In this document: piece by piece, positions 25,900 through 34,280 of the stretch
Layout: every line of letters starts with the position of its first letter
How positions within the stretch are numbered: the first letter of the stretch is position 1
Source: Bacteroidetes bacterium UBA4414
Lineage (GTDB): Bacteria > Bacteroidota > Bacteroidia > Chitinophagales > Chitinophagaceae
Direction of reading: 5' to 3'
Assembly (NCBI GenBank): GCA_002389765.1
Contig: DGQM01000024.1
Coordinates: 309,896 to 373,895, forward strand
Length of the DNA stretch: 64,000 nucleotides
Position numbers and translations under genes: made by a program
Notes under the pieces: model-generated
The model's input: the letters and a program-made list of their open reading frames with translations, nothing else
What the model was told of the DNA's origin: nothing
Databases searched by the model: none

Positions 25900-26475
25900 A
25901 TGGAACATATCCAAATGCCTGATACTATTGTATTAGAGACCGATAGGCTACTACTGAAAGAACTGACCCCAGAGTTATATGATTACATGTTTGACAACTG
26001 GACAGAACCCCAAATCATGACTTATCTGGGCAATCCTACTGAGGTAGATTTTGAGCTGGAAAAGCAGAAATACATAAAAGGTCTCACCTCTTATTACCTG
26101 AGTTTTAAAAACTTCCTGATTGTAGAAAAGTCATCAAACCGTATTATGGGACGCATTGGGTATCATACATGGAAGGCAGTACATGAGCGTGCCGAAATAG
26201 GGTATGGGCTCTATTATGAGGAAGATAAGAACAAGGGCTATATGAAAGAGGCCATGAAAACTGTGCTGATATATGGCTTTGAGCAAATGAACCTGAACAG
26301 GGTAGAAGCATTTGCAAGCCCGCTGAATACGCCGTCAATCAAACTGATACAGCACTATGGGTTTAGTTATGAAGGGCTGCTGAGGCAGCATTACGGACGC
26401 AATGGCGTGCGGGAAGATTCAGCTGTTTACGGACTGCTGCGTTCTGAATATGAATCTATTAAACATAGCTGGTAG
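25900..26475 (+). CDS. RimJ-type GNAT N-acetyltransferase
   Basis: A 191-residue acetyltransferase of the RimJ/RimL group, which acetylate protein N-termini or small amines. The opening (LETDRLLLKELTPELYDYMF) and WTEPQIMTYLG are typical. GRIGYHTW, EIGYGLYYEEDKNKGYMKEA (acetyl-CoA loop region) and LNRVEAFASPLNTPSIKLI then follow. ATG 25900 is used; ATG 25915 is an alternative. It runs divergent from the YceI gene. Substrate unknown. Confidence 0.88.
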   Translation: MEHIQMPDTIVLETDRLLLKELTPELYDYMFDNWTEPQIMTYLGNPTEVDFELEKQKYIKGLTSYYLSFKNFLIVEKSSNRIMGRIGYHTWKAVHERAEIGYGLYYEEDKNKGYMKEAMKTVLIYGFEQMNLNRVEAFASPLNTPSIKLIQHYGFSYEGLLRQHYGRNGVREDSAVYGLLRSEYESIKHSW

Positions 26476-26502
26476 ATATTTAGAAATTAGGGATAAAAAG
26501 CG

Positions 26503-26510
26503 TAGGTTTG
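26503..26510 (+). promoter_or_regulatory. -7 promoter element for the acyl-CoA dehydrogenase gene
   Basis: TAGGTTTG fits TAnnTTTG, 37 bases before the ATG at 26548. A near-match TTTA lies about 20 bases upstream in the -33 position. Confidence 0.55.
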
Positions 26511-26547
26511 CAGCACATTTTTTTACAGTAAAGCATATTATTCTAAT

Positions 26548-27690
26548 ATGAATTTTCAACTTACAGAAGAGCAATTAGCAGTACAGGCAGCAGCCCGCGA
26601 TTTCGCAAAAAATGAACTGTTGCCGGGTGTTATAGAACGTGATGAACATCAGAAGTTTCCTGCAGAACAAGTAAAGAAACTGGGTGAACTCGGTTTTCTG
26701 GGTATGATGGTAGATCCTAAGTACGGTGGTTCTGGTATGGATACAGTATCGTATGTACTGGCTATGGAAGAAATCTCTAAAATAGATGCTTCTACTTCTG
26801 TATGTATGAGTGTAAATAACTCACTGGTATGTTGGGGGCTTGAAACTTACGGTAATGAAGAGCAAAAGCAAAAATACCTGACAGAACTAGCTAGCGGCCA
26901 AAAGATTGGTGCGTTCTTGCTGAGCGAACCTGAAGCTGGTTCTGATGCTACATCTCAGCGCACTACTGCTGAGGATATGGGCGACTACTATTTGCTGAAC
27001 GGTACTAAAAACTGGATTACAAATGGTAGCACAGCATCATACTATCTGGTAATAGCACAAACATACCCTGATAAAAAACACAAAGGCATCAATGCACTGA
27101 TAGTACATAAAGACTGGCCGGGTGTAACGGTAGGTGCTAAAGAAAACAAACTGGGTATTCGTGGTAGCGATACACACAGCATCATGTTCCAGGATGTGAA
27201 AGTGCCAAAAGCAAACCGTATAGGTGATGATGGTTTTGGTTTCACTTTTGCAATGAAAGTATTGGCAGGTGGCCGTATTGGTATAGCAGCACAGGCACTG
27301 GGTATAGCTAGTGGTGCATACGAACTGGCACTGAAATATTCTAAAGAGCGTAAAGCATTCGGTACAGAAATATCTAACCACCAATCTATTGCCTTTAAGC
27401 TGGCTGATATGGCTACTGCTATTGAAGGTGCAAGGCTGATGGTACTGAAATCTGCATGGACGAAAGACGAAGGTAAAGACTACACACTGTCTGCATCTAT
27501 GGCAAAACTGTATGCATCTGAAATAGCACAGTGGGTAACAAACGAAGCTGTACAGATACACGGTGGATATGGCTATGTAAAAGAATTCCACGTAGAGCGC
27601 CTGATGCGCGATGCGAAGATTACGCAGATATATGAAGGCACCAGCGAGGTACAAAAAATCGTTATCAGCCGTACAGTACTGAAAGACTAA
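26548..27690 (+). CDS. acyl-CoA dehydrogenase
   Basis: FAD enzyme that introduces the alpha-beta double bond of an acyl-CoA (beta-oxidation or branched-chain amino-acid breakdown). All family marks are present: LSEPEAGSDATSQRTTAED for substrate/FAD contacts, KNWITNGSTA, the RKAFGTEISNHQSIAFKLAD helix, QIHGGYGYVKEF, and the catalytic Glu in YEGTSEVQKIVISR. At 380 residues it has the size of short-chain/butyryl-type enzymes; chain length is not certain. Electron-transfer flavoprotein genes are not nearby. A terminator follows. Confidence 0.95.
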   Translation: MNFQLTEEQLAVQAAARDFAKNELLPGVIERDEHQKFPAEQVKKLGELGFLGMMVDPKYGGSGMDTVSYVLAMEEISKIDASTSVCMSVNNSLVCWGLETYGNEEQKQKYLTELASGQKIGAFLLSEPEAGSDATSQRTTAEDMGDYYLLNGTKNWITNGSTASYYLVIAQTYPDKKHKGINALIVHKDWPGVTVGAKENKLGIRGSDTHSIMFQDVKVPKANRIGDDGFGFTFAMKVLAGGRIGIAAQALGIASGAYELALKYSKERKAFGTEISNHQSIAFKLADMATAIEGARLMVLKSAWTKDEGKDYTLSASMAKLYASEIAQWVTNEAVQIHGGYGYVKEFHVERLMRDAKITQIYEGTSEVQKIVISRTVLKD

Positions 27691-27714
27691 TGATCAGTCA
27701 TAAAATAAGATTTG

Positions 27715-27745
27715 AACAGAGCTTGTAAAACAGGCTCTGTTTTTT
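27715..27745 (+). terminator. intrinsic terminator after the acyl-CoA dehydrogenase
   Basis: AACAGAGCTTG pairs with CAGGCTCTGTT (one wobble pair), followed by TTTT. Confidence 0.8.
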
Positions 27746-27758
27746 GTATATTCATAGT

Positions 27759-28142
27759 ATGAAAAAACTACTTATAACCTCGCTCCTTGCAATAACTTCT
27801 TTAGTAAGCATTGCAGAATCAAAGAAGAAAGATGCAGTAATAGTAAGCACAGCAGTGAATTGTATCATTGAAAAGGACAAGCTGTTGGCAGATCCTAATT
27901 TGCATCTTACTGAAGCATATAAAGAATACAAGATAAAAAGCTATGTGCTGTCTTATGTACCCAAAGATGGAGATAAAGTATGGGGCCCATATCATGAGCA
28001 AGGCAGTACCTTTGCTACTGAAGAGTTGGCCAATATGATTACCAAGCTTAATACCGGAGACAGACTCTATTTTGAAGATGTGATTCTGGAATCTGCAACC
28101 GGAAAGACGATTAAAGTTAATGCAGGTGTAAAGATTAAGTAG
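27759..28142 (+). CDS. small secreted protein resembling the GldM C-terminal domain
   Basis: A 127-residue product from ATG 27759 with a signal peptide (LLITSLLAITSLVSIAES). The C-terminal part (YKIKSYVLSYVPK, then FATEELANMITKLNTGDRLYFEDVILE) resembles from memory the last periplasmic domain of GldM/PorM, where a similar beta-strand, helix and GDRxxFEDI pattern occurs. GldM itself is about 500 residues with a membrane helix; here only one such domain is present. It could be a periplasmic partner for T9SS or TonB-like systems, or an unrelated small domain. The resemblance is a judgement by eye. Confidence 0.6.
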   Translation: MKKLLITSLLAITSLVSIAESKKKDAVIVSTAVNCIIEKDKLLADPNLHLTEAYKEYKIKSYVLSYVPKDGDKVWGPYHEQGSTFATEELANMITKLNTGDRLYFEDVILESATGKTIKVNAGVKIK

Positions 28143-28153
28143 AATAGTATAAT

Positions 28154-28192
28154 AAAAGGAAGCGCCTGCACATTGTGCAGGCGCTTCCTTTT
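28154..28192. terminator. bidirectional terminator between convergent genes
   Basis: AAAAGGAAGCGCCTGCAC and its exact complement around loop ATT: an 18-base perfect stem ending in T runs both ways. Confidence 0.9.
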
Positions 28193-28206
28193 AAAGATAT
28201 ATACGT

Positions 28207-29589
28207 TTAGTAGTGCAATAGTTTGGTTGTAGTGATGGTATTGTTGAATGTACACTTTATAACATATACACCCTTTGCAAGATTACTAAGGTCTGCGTGC
28301 ACAATCGTTTCGTTAGCTACGGGTGTGATGGTGTAAACAACCTGCCCAAGATTATTGATGAATTCGATGCTTCTAGCAGTGTTATCATTGCAATTGATGG
28401 TACAACTGTTTGTTGCTGGGTTTGGATATATAGCTACTTCATTATTTACAGCTACATTGTTTACTGAAGAAGGCCACCAGTATATCAATCCCGGGTCGCT
28501 AGTCAGTTGATCGCGGAAGCCGCCACCTGCCAGTTCTATACTAACACGTGCCACCTGTCCTGTTGAAAACATAGTGCGGCATGTATCAGCACTGTAGTCC
28601 ATGTGGTTCATATACATAACACCAGGGAAAGTCTTAGTACATGTATCAAGCAGCGGAAAAGATGGACAAATACTTTGCGTTGGTCCGCTTTCCAGTGGTG
28701 TATCACTTACGCCATCATCGTCTGTACAAGTTTTATTATCCATAGTACTCATGCCGAATGGGTGGAAGAGATTGAAATAGTGCCCCATCTCGTGTACCAG
28801 TGTACGGCCTGCAATAGCTGCCTGCAGTGGGAAGAACTGGCTACCGTTTGTACGCTTACCGAATGCCATGTACGATATCACAATACCTTGCTCATTCCAC
28901 GGAAACTGTGTAGTGCCACCATATATAGCATAAGGTGGTGGTGTGCCTACGCCACCTACACCCATAGGTGTAATGTCTGTAATCCATACATTAATGTACT
29001 TCTTGGTATCCCAGGCATCTGCACCACCCGATGATGTAAATTTGGCATCGCTGCAAAACTGCCCGGTGCCGGTAGTACCGCTTTGTATGTCGAAGCCTGA
29101 TTTTGTTGTAGTAACAATTTCATAGCCCGGGCTGTAGCTGCCGTTGGGTGCTTTGTGTGCCAATGAAAACTTAATGCCCATATTACCATACAATGGTTTG
29201 AATGCAGCAGGTATGAGTGAGCTATCTGCATTAGCCGCATTGAAGTCTTTATTTAGCACATCTATCTGAGATTGTACACGTTCTGCAATGCCGGTAGCCC
29301 CGCCCAGTTGATTGATTTTACTTTGCGTAAGCACAATGTGAAAGACGATAGGCACTTCTTTGACAGCTGTAGTTTTATTGGCAGCATTTGTTTGCATATA
29401 TGCTGCTGCCTTTTTTGCTATCTGTTCGTTCAGTACTTGCAAATCTGCTTTGAAATTCGGATTTCTCTTTTCGCAGTTTTTCATCAATACATCCCAGCCA
29501 TCCAATATTGTAGTTGGTGTTGTGCTTTGTGCTATTGCTATACTACAAGTGCAGATGCTTAATAGTGCAGCAGTGATTTTCTTGTACAT
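28207..29589 (-). CDS. secreted M43-family zinc protease with T9SS sorting domain
   Basis: A 460-residue cytophagalysin/pappalysin-type protease. A signal peptide ends at SIAIAQ. A prodomain of about 80 residues precedes the catalytic domain. The zinc motif HEMGHYFNLFH begins at His266, and a Met-turn-like VMYMNHMDYS follows. CTDDDGVSDTP after the zinc motif is typical of M43. The last 80 residues are a T9SS type A sorting domain (AIYPNPATNSCTINC, GVYVIKCTFN). Expected to be exported across both membranes. It is the second T9SS-sorted protease in the window, unrelated in family to the one at 14578. Confidence 0.94.
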   Translation of the reverse strand: MYKKITAALLSICTCSIAIAQSTTPTTILDGWDVLMKNCEKRNPNFKADLQVLNEQIAKKAAAYMQTNAANKTTAVKEVPIVFHIVLTQSKINQLGGATGIAERVQSQIDVLNKDFNAANADSSLIPAAFKPLYGNMGIKFSLAHKAPNGSYSPGYEIVTTTKSGFDIQSGTTGTGQFCSDAKFTSSGGADAWDTKKYINVWITDITPMGVGGVGTPPPYAIYGGTTQFPWNEQGIVISYMAFGKRTNGSQFFPLQAAIAGRTLVHEMGHYFNLFHPFGMSTMDNKTCTDDDGVSDTPLESGPTQSICPSFPLLDTCTKTFPGVMYMNHMDYSADTCRTMFSTGQVARVSIELAGGGFRDQLTSDPGLIYWWPSSVNNVAVNNEVAIYPNPATNSCTINCNDNTARSIEFINNLGQVVYTITPVANETIVHADLSNLAKGVYVIKCTFNNTITTTKLLHY

Positions 29590-29679
29590 TTCAGTTACCT
29601 CTTTGTTTTTACCAAAATTATGGAGGCATATGTACGTGCAGATGTAATGAAGGTTAATGAGTGTTAATTAGTGTGAATG

Positions 29680-30369
29680 CTATTCCTGCACCAGCTTGAA
29701 GCCATGCCCGCGCACATTGATGATAGTTAGTGAATTGTCTGCTGCAAGATGCTTGCGCAGCTTGGCAATATACACATCCATATTACGTCCGTTGAAGAAG
29801 TTGTCATCGCCCCATATTTTTATGAGGGTCTGTCTGCGTTCCATCAGCTTATTTTTGTGTATCACCAATTCTTGCAGCAGCAGTGTTTCTTTGTTAGATA
29901 GTTTTATTTTTTCATTGCCCATACTCAATAGCTGCGCCTGTGGCAGGAAAGTGTATTGGCCAATCTTGTATTCATCAGCAATATCTTCTGCGCTGACAGT
30001 GGTTTTTATCCGCCTCAGTAATTCATTGATACGCAAATACAGTTCTTCTAAGCTGAAGGGTTTGCGCAGGTAGTCGTTACCACCGGACTCATATCCTTTC
30101 AGTACATCAGAAGTTTGTGAGCGCGCTGTAAGAAATAGTATAGGTATATCAGCATTGATAGCCCTTATCTGTTTTGCCAGCGTAAACCCATCGATGCCCG
30201 GCATCATTACATCCAGTATACAAATATCGGGTTGTTCTTTTTTGTAGGCTTGCAGGGCATCACTACCATTCTTGGCCCATTGCACGGTGAATCCTTTGTT
30301 TTCCATTGCTTCTTTTATAAGCTTGCCAAGTACGGCCTCGTCTTCTGCCAATAGAATATTTGTTGCCAT
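29680..30369 (-). CDS. OmpR-family response regulator
   Basis: About 229 residues. The N-terminal receiver has the acidic pair near residue 9 (AEDE), the phosphorylated Asp53 (ILDVMMPGIDG), a Thr in FLTARS and Lys in LRKPFS. The C-terminal winged helix (LLLQELVIHKNKLMERRQ, RNMDVYIAKLRKHL) binds DNA. It begins two bases after the stop of the histidine kinase (TGATAATGG), so the pair is co-translated. ATG 30369 is preferred over TTG 30375. The regulon is unknown. Confidence 0.93.
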   Translation of the reverse strand: MATNILLAEDEAVLGKLIKEAMENKGFTVQWAKNGSDALQAYKKEQPDICILDVMMPGIDGFTLAKQIRAINADIPILFLTARSQTSDVLKGYESGGNDYLRKPFSLEELYLRINELLRRIKTTVSAEDIADEYKIGQYTFLPQAQLLSMGNEKIKLSNKETLLLQELVIHKNKLMERRQTLIKIWGDDNFFNGRNMDVYIAKLRKHLAADNSLTIINVRGHGFKLVQE

Positions 30370-30371
30370 TA

Positions 30372-31796
30372 TCAAGCGGTTTGAGGAAGACTGATGATAA
30401 ACGTGCTGCCAACATCTTGCTGACTGTTGGTCATAATGCTGCCATTGTGCAATGTTACAATAGCTTTTACATAACTAAGCCCCAGGCCGTATCCTTTTAC
30501 CTCGTGCAGGTCTCCCGCAGGTACGCGAAAGAATTTGTCGAATATCTTATCCGTATATTCTGCCGGTATGCCTTTACCATTATCAGTAACAAGTATCATA
30601 ATATCATCTCCTTGCCTGCTTATTTGTATGTCTATTTGTGGCGTGGTTTTGTCGTTGTACTTAATGGCATTGTCTATCAGATTGATGATGACATTGGCAA
30701 GGTGGAGGCAGTCTGCTTTTACAGTAAGGTCGGCAGGGGATACTTCAAGATGAATCTTCGCATTATTTTGTTCAAGCAGGGGTTTCTGGTTATTGATGAT
30801 GTCTTGCACAAAAGATTGCAGTGGTATTGCAGATGCAGACATGGTTATTTCATTCTTCTCAAAAGCAGCCATGCTCAGTACTTTTTCTACAAGGCTGTTG
30901 AGGCGTTTCAGTTCGTTTTGCGCTATTTGTATATACTCTTCTTTTTTTGTTTGTTCTACTTGTGGGTTGTTCAGTAATTCCAGTGCTACAGATGCGCCAC
31001 TAATGGGGGTCTTCAACTCATGCGTCATGTTGTTGATGAAATCGTTGCGTATCTCTGCCATTTTCTTTTGCCTGAAGAAAGTACGCAATACATATACATA
31101 GGAGTATACAAACAATGGAATGAAAATTACAGATAGCACTATCAACCATAGCATCTTGTTCAGGATGTATGTGTTGATATCACTGAAACCCATCACAATA
31201 GTTTGTGAGGGCTGCTTTGTGTGTATGGTGGTTTGTTCCTGTTCAGGATATACTTTGAATAGTTTATTGAATGTGGGGCTGTCTGTTGTGCAATCCGTTA
31301 TCTTGTTATTTTCTACTAGTGCCAATTGAAAATGAATACTGATGCCACGTTTCTTAAGCCCTGTTATCAGGTTCTTTTTATGTTGTTGCAAATTCTCTTT
31401 AGGTATACGTGGCGCAAGGTTGCTAAACTCGAGCATCAGTTTTGCTGTGTCCAGCATGCGCTGTATTTCAGCTGCGGTATCAATGTGTGAGCTGGTGATA
31501 GGTGCTTGGTTTCGAGATAGTGTTTTTAACTGCTTTTCAAGATTGGCTTTGTTGCCGGTCAGCATGCTTTCACGTACGCTTTGGGTAAGTGCCTTACTTA
31601 CAGTATCGGGCTGATCCATTACTACAATGTTCATACTGCTGGCAACAACAGACTCCATCAGTGCATTACGCGCATCTGTAATAAAGTGTTGTTTCTGTTC
31701 GTTGAAGAGAGAAACCAACCAGAAAAGCTGCAGGCCAATGATAAGCGCTACAGACACACTGGCTGTACCTACCAGAAAACGAAGCCTCTTTTGCAT
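30372..31796 (-). CDS. membrane sensor histidine kinase
   Basis: A 474-residue kinase paired with the OmpR-type regulator downstream. Membrane helices lie at about residues 8-30 and 210-235, enclosing a periplasmic sensor of about 180 residues that is mostly helical and matches no domain I know. The H box (NNMTHELKTPISG) has His259. The ATPase domain has the N box (VIINLIDNAIKYND), G1 (VTDNGKGIP) and G2 (GYGLGLSYVKAI). The signal is not evident from sequence. Confidence 0.93.
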   Translation of the reverse strand: MQKRLRFLVGTASVSVALIIGLQLFWLVSLFNEQKQHFITDARNALMESVVASSMNIVVMDQPDTVSKALTQSVRESMLTGNKANLEKQLKTLSRNQAPITSSHIDTAAEIQRMLDTAKLMLEFSNLAPRIPKENLQQHKKNLITGLKKRGISIHFQLALVENNKITDCTTDSPTFNKLFKVYPEQEQTTIHTKQPSQTIVMGFSDINTYILNKMLWLIVLSVIFIPLFVYSYVYVLRTFFRQKKMAEIRNDFINNMTHELKTPISGASVALELLNNPQVEQTKKEEYIQIAQNELKRLNSLVEKVLSMAAFEKNEITMSASAIPLQSFVQDIINNQKPLLEQNNAKIHLEVSPADLTVKADCLHLANVIINLIDNAIKYNDKTTPQIDIQISRQGDDIMILVTDNGKGIPAEYTDKIFDKFFRVPAGDLHEVKGYGLGLSYVKAIVTLHNGSIMTNSQQDVGSTFIISLPQTA

Positions 31797-31939
31797 AACT
31801 CTTGTAAAGATATTTTATGCCTGTACAATCTTTAAGCCTCTTAACACTAGTTAACATTGTTTATACAACAGTTAAGTGCATTATCAGTCTTAATAATGGG
31901 ATAATATCAAATATTTTAAATATTGTCGGTATTTAGCTG

Positions 31940-31947
31940 TATCTTTG
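31940..31947 (+). promoter_or_regulatory. -7 promoter element for the DEAD-box helicase
   Basis: TATCTTTG, a full TAnnTTTG match, 30 bases before the ATG at 31978. The nearest upstream TTG is too close (14 bases) to be a standard -33. Confidence 0.55.
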
Positions 31948-31977
31948 CGGCTTCTTATATAAAAAGTTCTTTATTAG

Positions 31978-33693
31978 ATGATTTCATTTTCGAGCCTCTC
32001 GCTTAGAGAGGAATTGACTCGTGCCGTATCGGACATGGGCTTTGAGACGCCGACTCCTATTCAACAAAAAGTTATCCCTCAGCTACTATCTCAACCTTCT
32101 GATATTATCGCTCTTGCGCAAACCGGAACAGGTAAAACTGCTGCTTTCGGACTGCCGTTACTGCACCACACAGACGTTGCACAGAAACATGTGCAAACCC
32201 TTGTATTGAGCCCTACACGCGAATTGTGTATGCAAATACAAGAGGAATTTAAAAAATATGGATACTACATGCGTGGCCTTAAAACCACAGCTGTGTACGG
32301 AGGCGTGCCTATAGGTGGCCAGATTCGTGAGGTAAAAGCAAACCCTCAGATAATTGTTGCTACGCCGGGCAGGCTGATAGACTTGCTGGAGCGTAAAGCA
32401 ATATCGCTGGAACAAGTACAGTATGTAGTACTTGACGAAGCCGATGAAATGCTGAACATGGGCTTCCGCGAGGATATTGAGTTTATCCTGAAAAACACGC
32501 CTGCACGCCAATACACATGGTTGTTCTCTGCAACGATGAACAATGATGTGCGCAATATCGCCAAGCGCTTTATGAGCAAATGGCAGGAATTTGCAGTAGC
32601 AAAAGAAAACGTTACTAACGAAAATATTGATCACCAATACTATGTAACAAGCCACCATAACAGGTTTGAAACCCTGCGTCGTTTGCTGGATTTCACTCCG
32701 GGTATCTATGGTATCATCTTTACACGTACCAAGCAAGACTGTCAGGACATATCTGAAAAGCTGATGAAGATGGGCTATCACGTAAGCCCGCTGCATGGCG
32801 ATATGGACCAGAAGATGCGTAGCAAGGTGATGGAGCGTTTCAAAAACAAAACATTGCAGTGCATTGTAGCTACAGACGTAGCAGCGCGCGGTATTGACGT
32901 TAACGACATTACCCACGTTATTAACTACGAACTGCCTGATGATCCTGAGGTATACACACACCGCAGTGGCCGTACGGCGCGTGCAGGTAAGTCCGGTATC
33001 TGTATGTCTATCGTATCTCCAAAAGAGATTTCGAACATCCGCCAGGTAGAGCGTATATCTAAAACACGCTTCCACAAGAGTGATATTCCTGATGGCGCAG
33101 AGATAGTTCGTAAAAAACTGTTCTACTATCTGGAGCAAATTGAAACAGCACAACCGGAGGCTGATTTCGGTAAAATCTACCAATCTACTATCCACGAGAA
33201 GTTTGAGGATATGGATAAAGATGAGCTGATACGCCGTCTGGTATGGTTGCAACTGAAGGAAACAATAGAAACATATAACGAAGCCGAAGACCTGAATGCA
33301 GGTTATGAGCAGAAAGAACGCAGCCGTGGTAACCGCAGCAGTGTACGCCTGTTCATCAATATCGGTATGAAGGATGGTATCAGCGGACCTGAAAAACTGT
33401 TGCAGTTCATTACGGACAGTACAGATATGGAGTCGAATACGATAGACCGTATAACAGTTCGCGACCTGAGCAGCTTCTTTAATGTAAGTGGTACTGCTGC
33501 AGAATTCATCATCCAGACATTATCTGCTAAGAAATACAAAGGCCGTAAGATAAGGATAGAAGAAGCAGAACAACGTGACCGCGAACGTGGTGGATTCCCT
33601 GCAAATCGCTCATTTTCAAGGAGTAGCGAAGGGCATGGATACCGTAGCGGAAAGCCTAGTTCACATAAGTTTAACAGGCGAAATAAGGATTAG
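31978..33693 (+). CDS. DEAD-box RNA helicase with DbpA-like RNA-binding domain
   Basis: ATP-dependent RNA helicase of the DeaD/CsdA/DbpA group, acting in ribosome assembly, RNA decay or cold adaptation. Visible motifs in order: a Q motif (GFETPTPIQQKVIP), AQTGTGKT, PTRELCMQI, DEADEML, SATM, and HRSGRTARAG. After the two RecA-like lobes comes a C-terminal DbpA-type RNA-binding fold (RLFINIGMKDGISGPEKL, DRITVRDLSSFF, KGRKIRIEEAE), then a basic, Ser/Arg/Gly-rich tail. Length is 571. It has its own promoter and stands divergent from the two-component genes. Confidence 0.94.
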   Translation: MISFSSLSLREELTRAVSDMGFETPTPIQQKVIPQLLSQPSDIIALAQTGTGKTAAFGLPLLHHTDVAQKHVQTLVLSPTRELCMQIQEEFKKYGYYMRGLKTTAVYGGVPIGGQIREVKANPQIIVATPGRLIDLLERKAISLEQVQYVVLDEADEMLNMGFREDIEFILKNTPARQYTWLFSATMNNDVRNIAKRFMSKWQEFAVAKENVTNENIDHQYYVTSHHNRFETLRRLLDFTPGIYGIIFTRTKQDCQDISEKLMKMGYHVSPLHGDMDQKMRSKVMERFKNKTLQCIVATDVAARGIDVNDITHVINYELPDDPEVYTHRSGRTARAGKSGICMSIVSPKEISNIRQVERISKTRFHKSDIPDGAEIVRKKLFYYLEQIETAQPEADFGKIYQSTIHEKFEDMDKDELIRRLVWLQLKETIETYNEAEDLNAGYEQKERSRGNRSSVRLFINIGMKDGISGPEKLLQFITDSTDMESNTIDRITVRDLSSFFNVSGTAAEFIIQTLSAKKYKGRKIRIEEAEQRDRERGGFPANRSFSRSSEGHGYRSGKPSSHKFNRRNKD

Positions 33694-33706
33694 TTATAAT
33701 GTGTGC

Positions 33707-33737
33707 TTGCATAGGCGGGTAGAATTGCCTATATTTG
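33707..33737 (+). promoter_or_regulatory. promoter of the RlpA-like gene
   Basis: TTG (33707-33709) and TATATTTG (33730-33737) are 20 bases apart. The motif overlaps a TTG at 33735 that would otherwise look like a start codon. It places the true start at ATG 33756, or possibly 33750. Confidence 0.7.
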
Positions 33738-33755
33738 CATAAATTTTTAATGTGT

Positions 33756-34196
33756 ATGAGGCGGTTGTTACTATTTACATTTTTAACGTTCACCTTGCCG
33801 GGGCTTAAAGCTCAGGACGCTCAGAAGAAGATTTCTGAGAGCGAGAAAGGTGTGGCTAGTTATTATCACGATAAGTTTGAAGGTCGTAAAACGACAACAG
33901 GCGATGTGTTTGATAATGATAAGTTTACTGCTGCCAGCAACAAAATAAAGCTGGGTTCATACGTTAAGGTTACCAATATCACTAACGGAGAAGTGGTATA
34001 TGTAAAAGTAAATGACCGTATGGCTGCAGGCAACAAACGCCTGATAGACCTTGCAAGTATTGCTGCTAAAAAGCTGGATTTTCACAACAAAGGCATCACT
34101 AAAGTAAAAGTAGAAGTGGTGACAGAAGAAGAAGGCAAAACAGGTATACTGGCTCAGAAAGTGATAGACATGCAACTGCACAAAAACGAACTATAA
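33756..34196 (+). CDS. RlpA-like secreted double-psi beta-barrel protein
   Basis: About 146 residues with a signal peptide (LLLFTFLTFTLPGLKAQ). The mature part is an RlpA-type double-psi beta barrel: GVASYYHDKFEGRKTTTGD, then KFTAASNKIKLGSYVKV, VYVKVNDRMAAGNKRLIDLA. In some bacteria RlpA is a septal lytic transglycosylase that cuts denuded glycan strands. Here the usual SPOR domain is absent and the catalytic Asp region (VNDR) is present, so enzyme activity is possible but unproven. The start follows from the promoter position. Confidence 0.85.
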   Translation: MRRLLLFTFLTFTLPGLKAQDAQKKISESEKGVASYYHDKFEGRKTTTGDVFDNDKFTAASNKIKLGSYVKVTNITNGEVVYVKVNDRMAAGNKRLIDLASIAAKKLDFHNKGITKVKVEVVTEEEGKTGILAQKVIDMQLHKNEL

Positions 34197-34235
34197 ATCT
34201 TGTGGCATCTAAGCCATAGGATATAGAGATAAAAT

Positions 34236-34260
34236 TAAAGCCCCGATATTCGGGGCTTTA
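34236..34260. terminator. bidirectional terminator between convergent genes
   Basis: TAAAGCCCCGA pairs with TCGGGGCTTTA around TAT, between the RlpA-like gene and the convergent BNR-repeat gene. Confidence 0.85.
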
Positions 34261-34280
34261 TTATTTCAATTGATTCTTTT

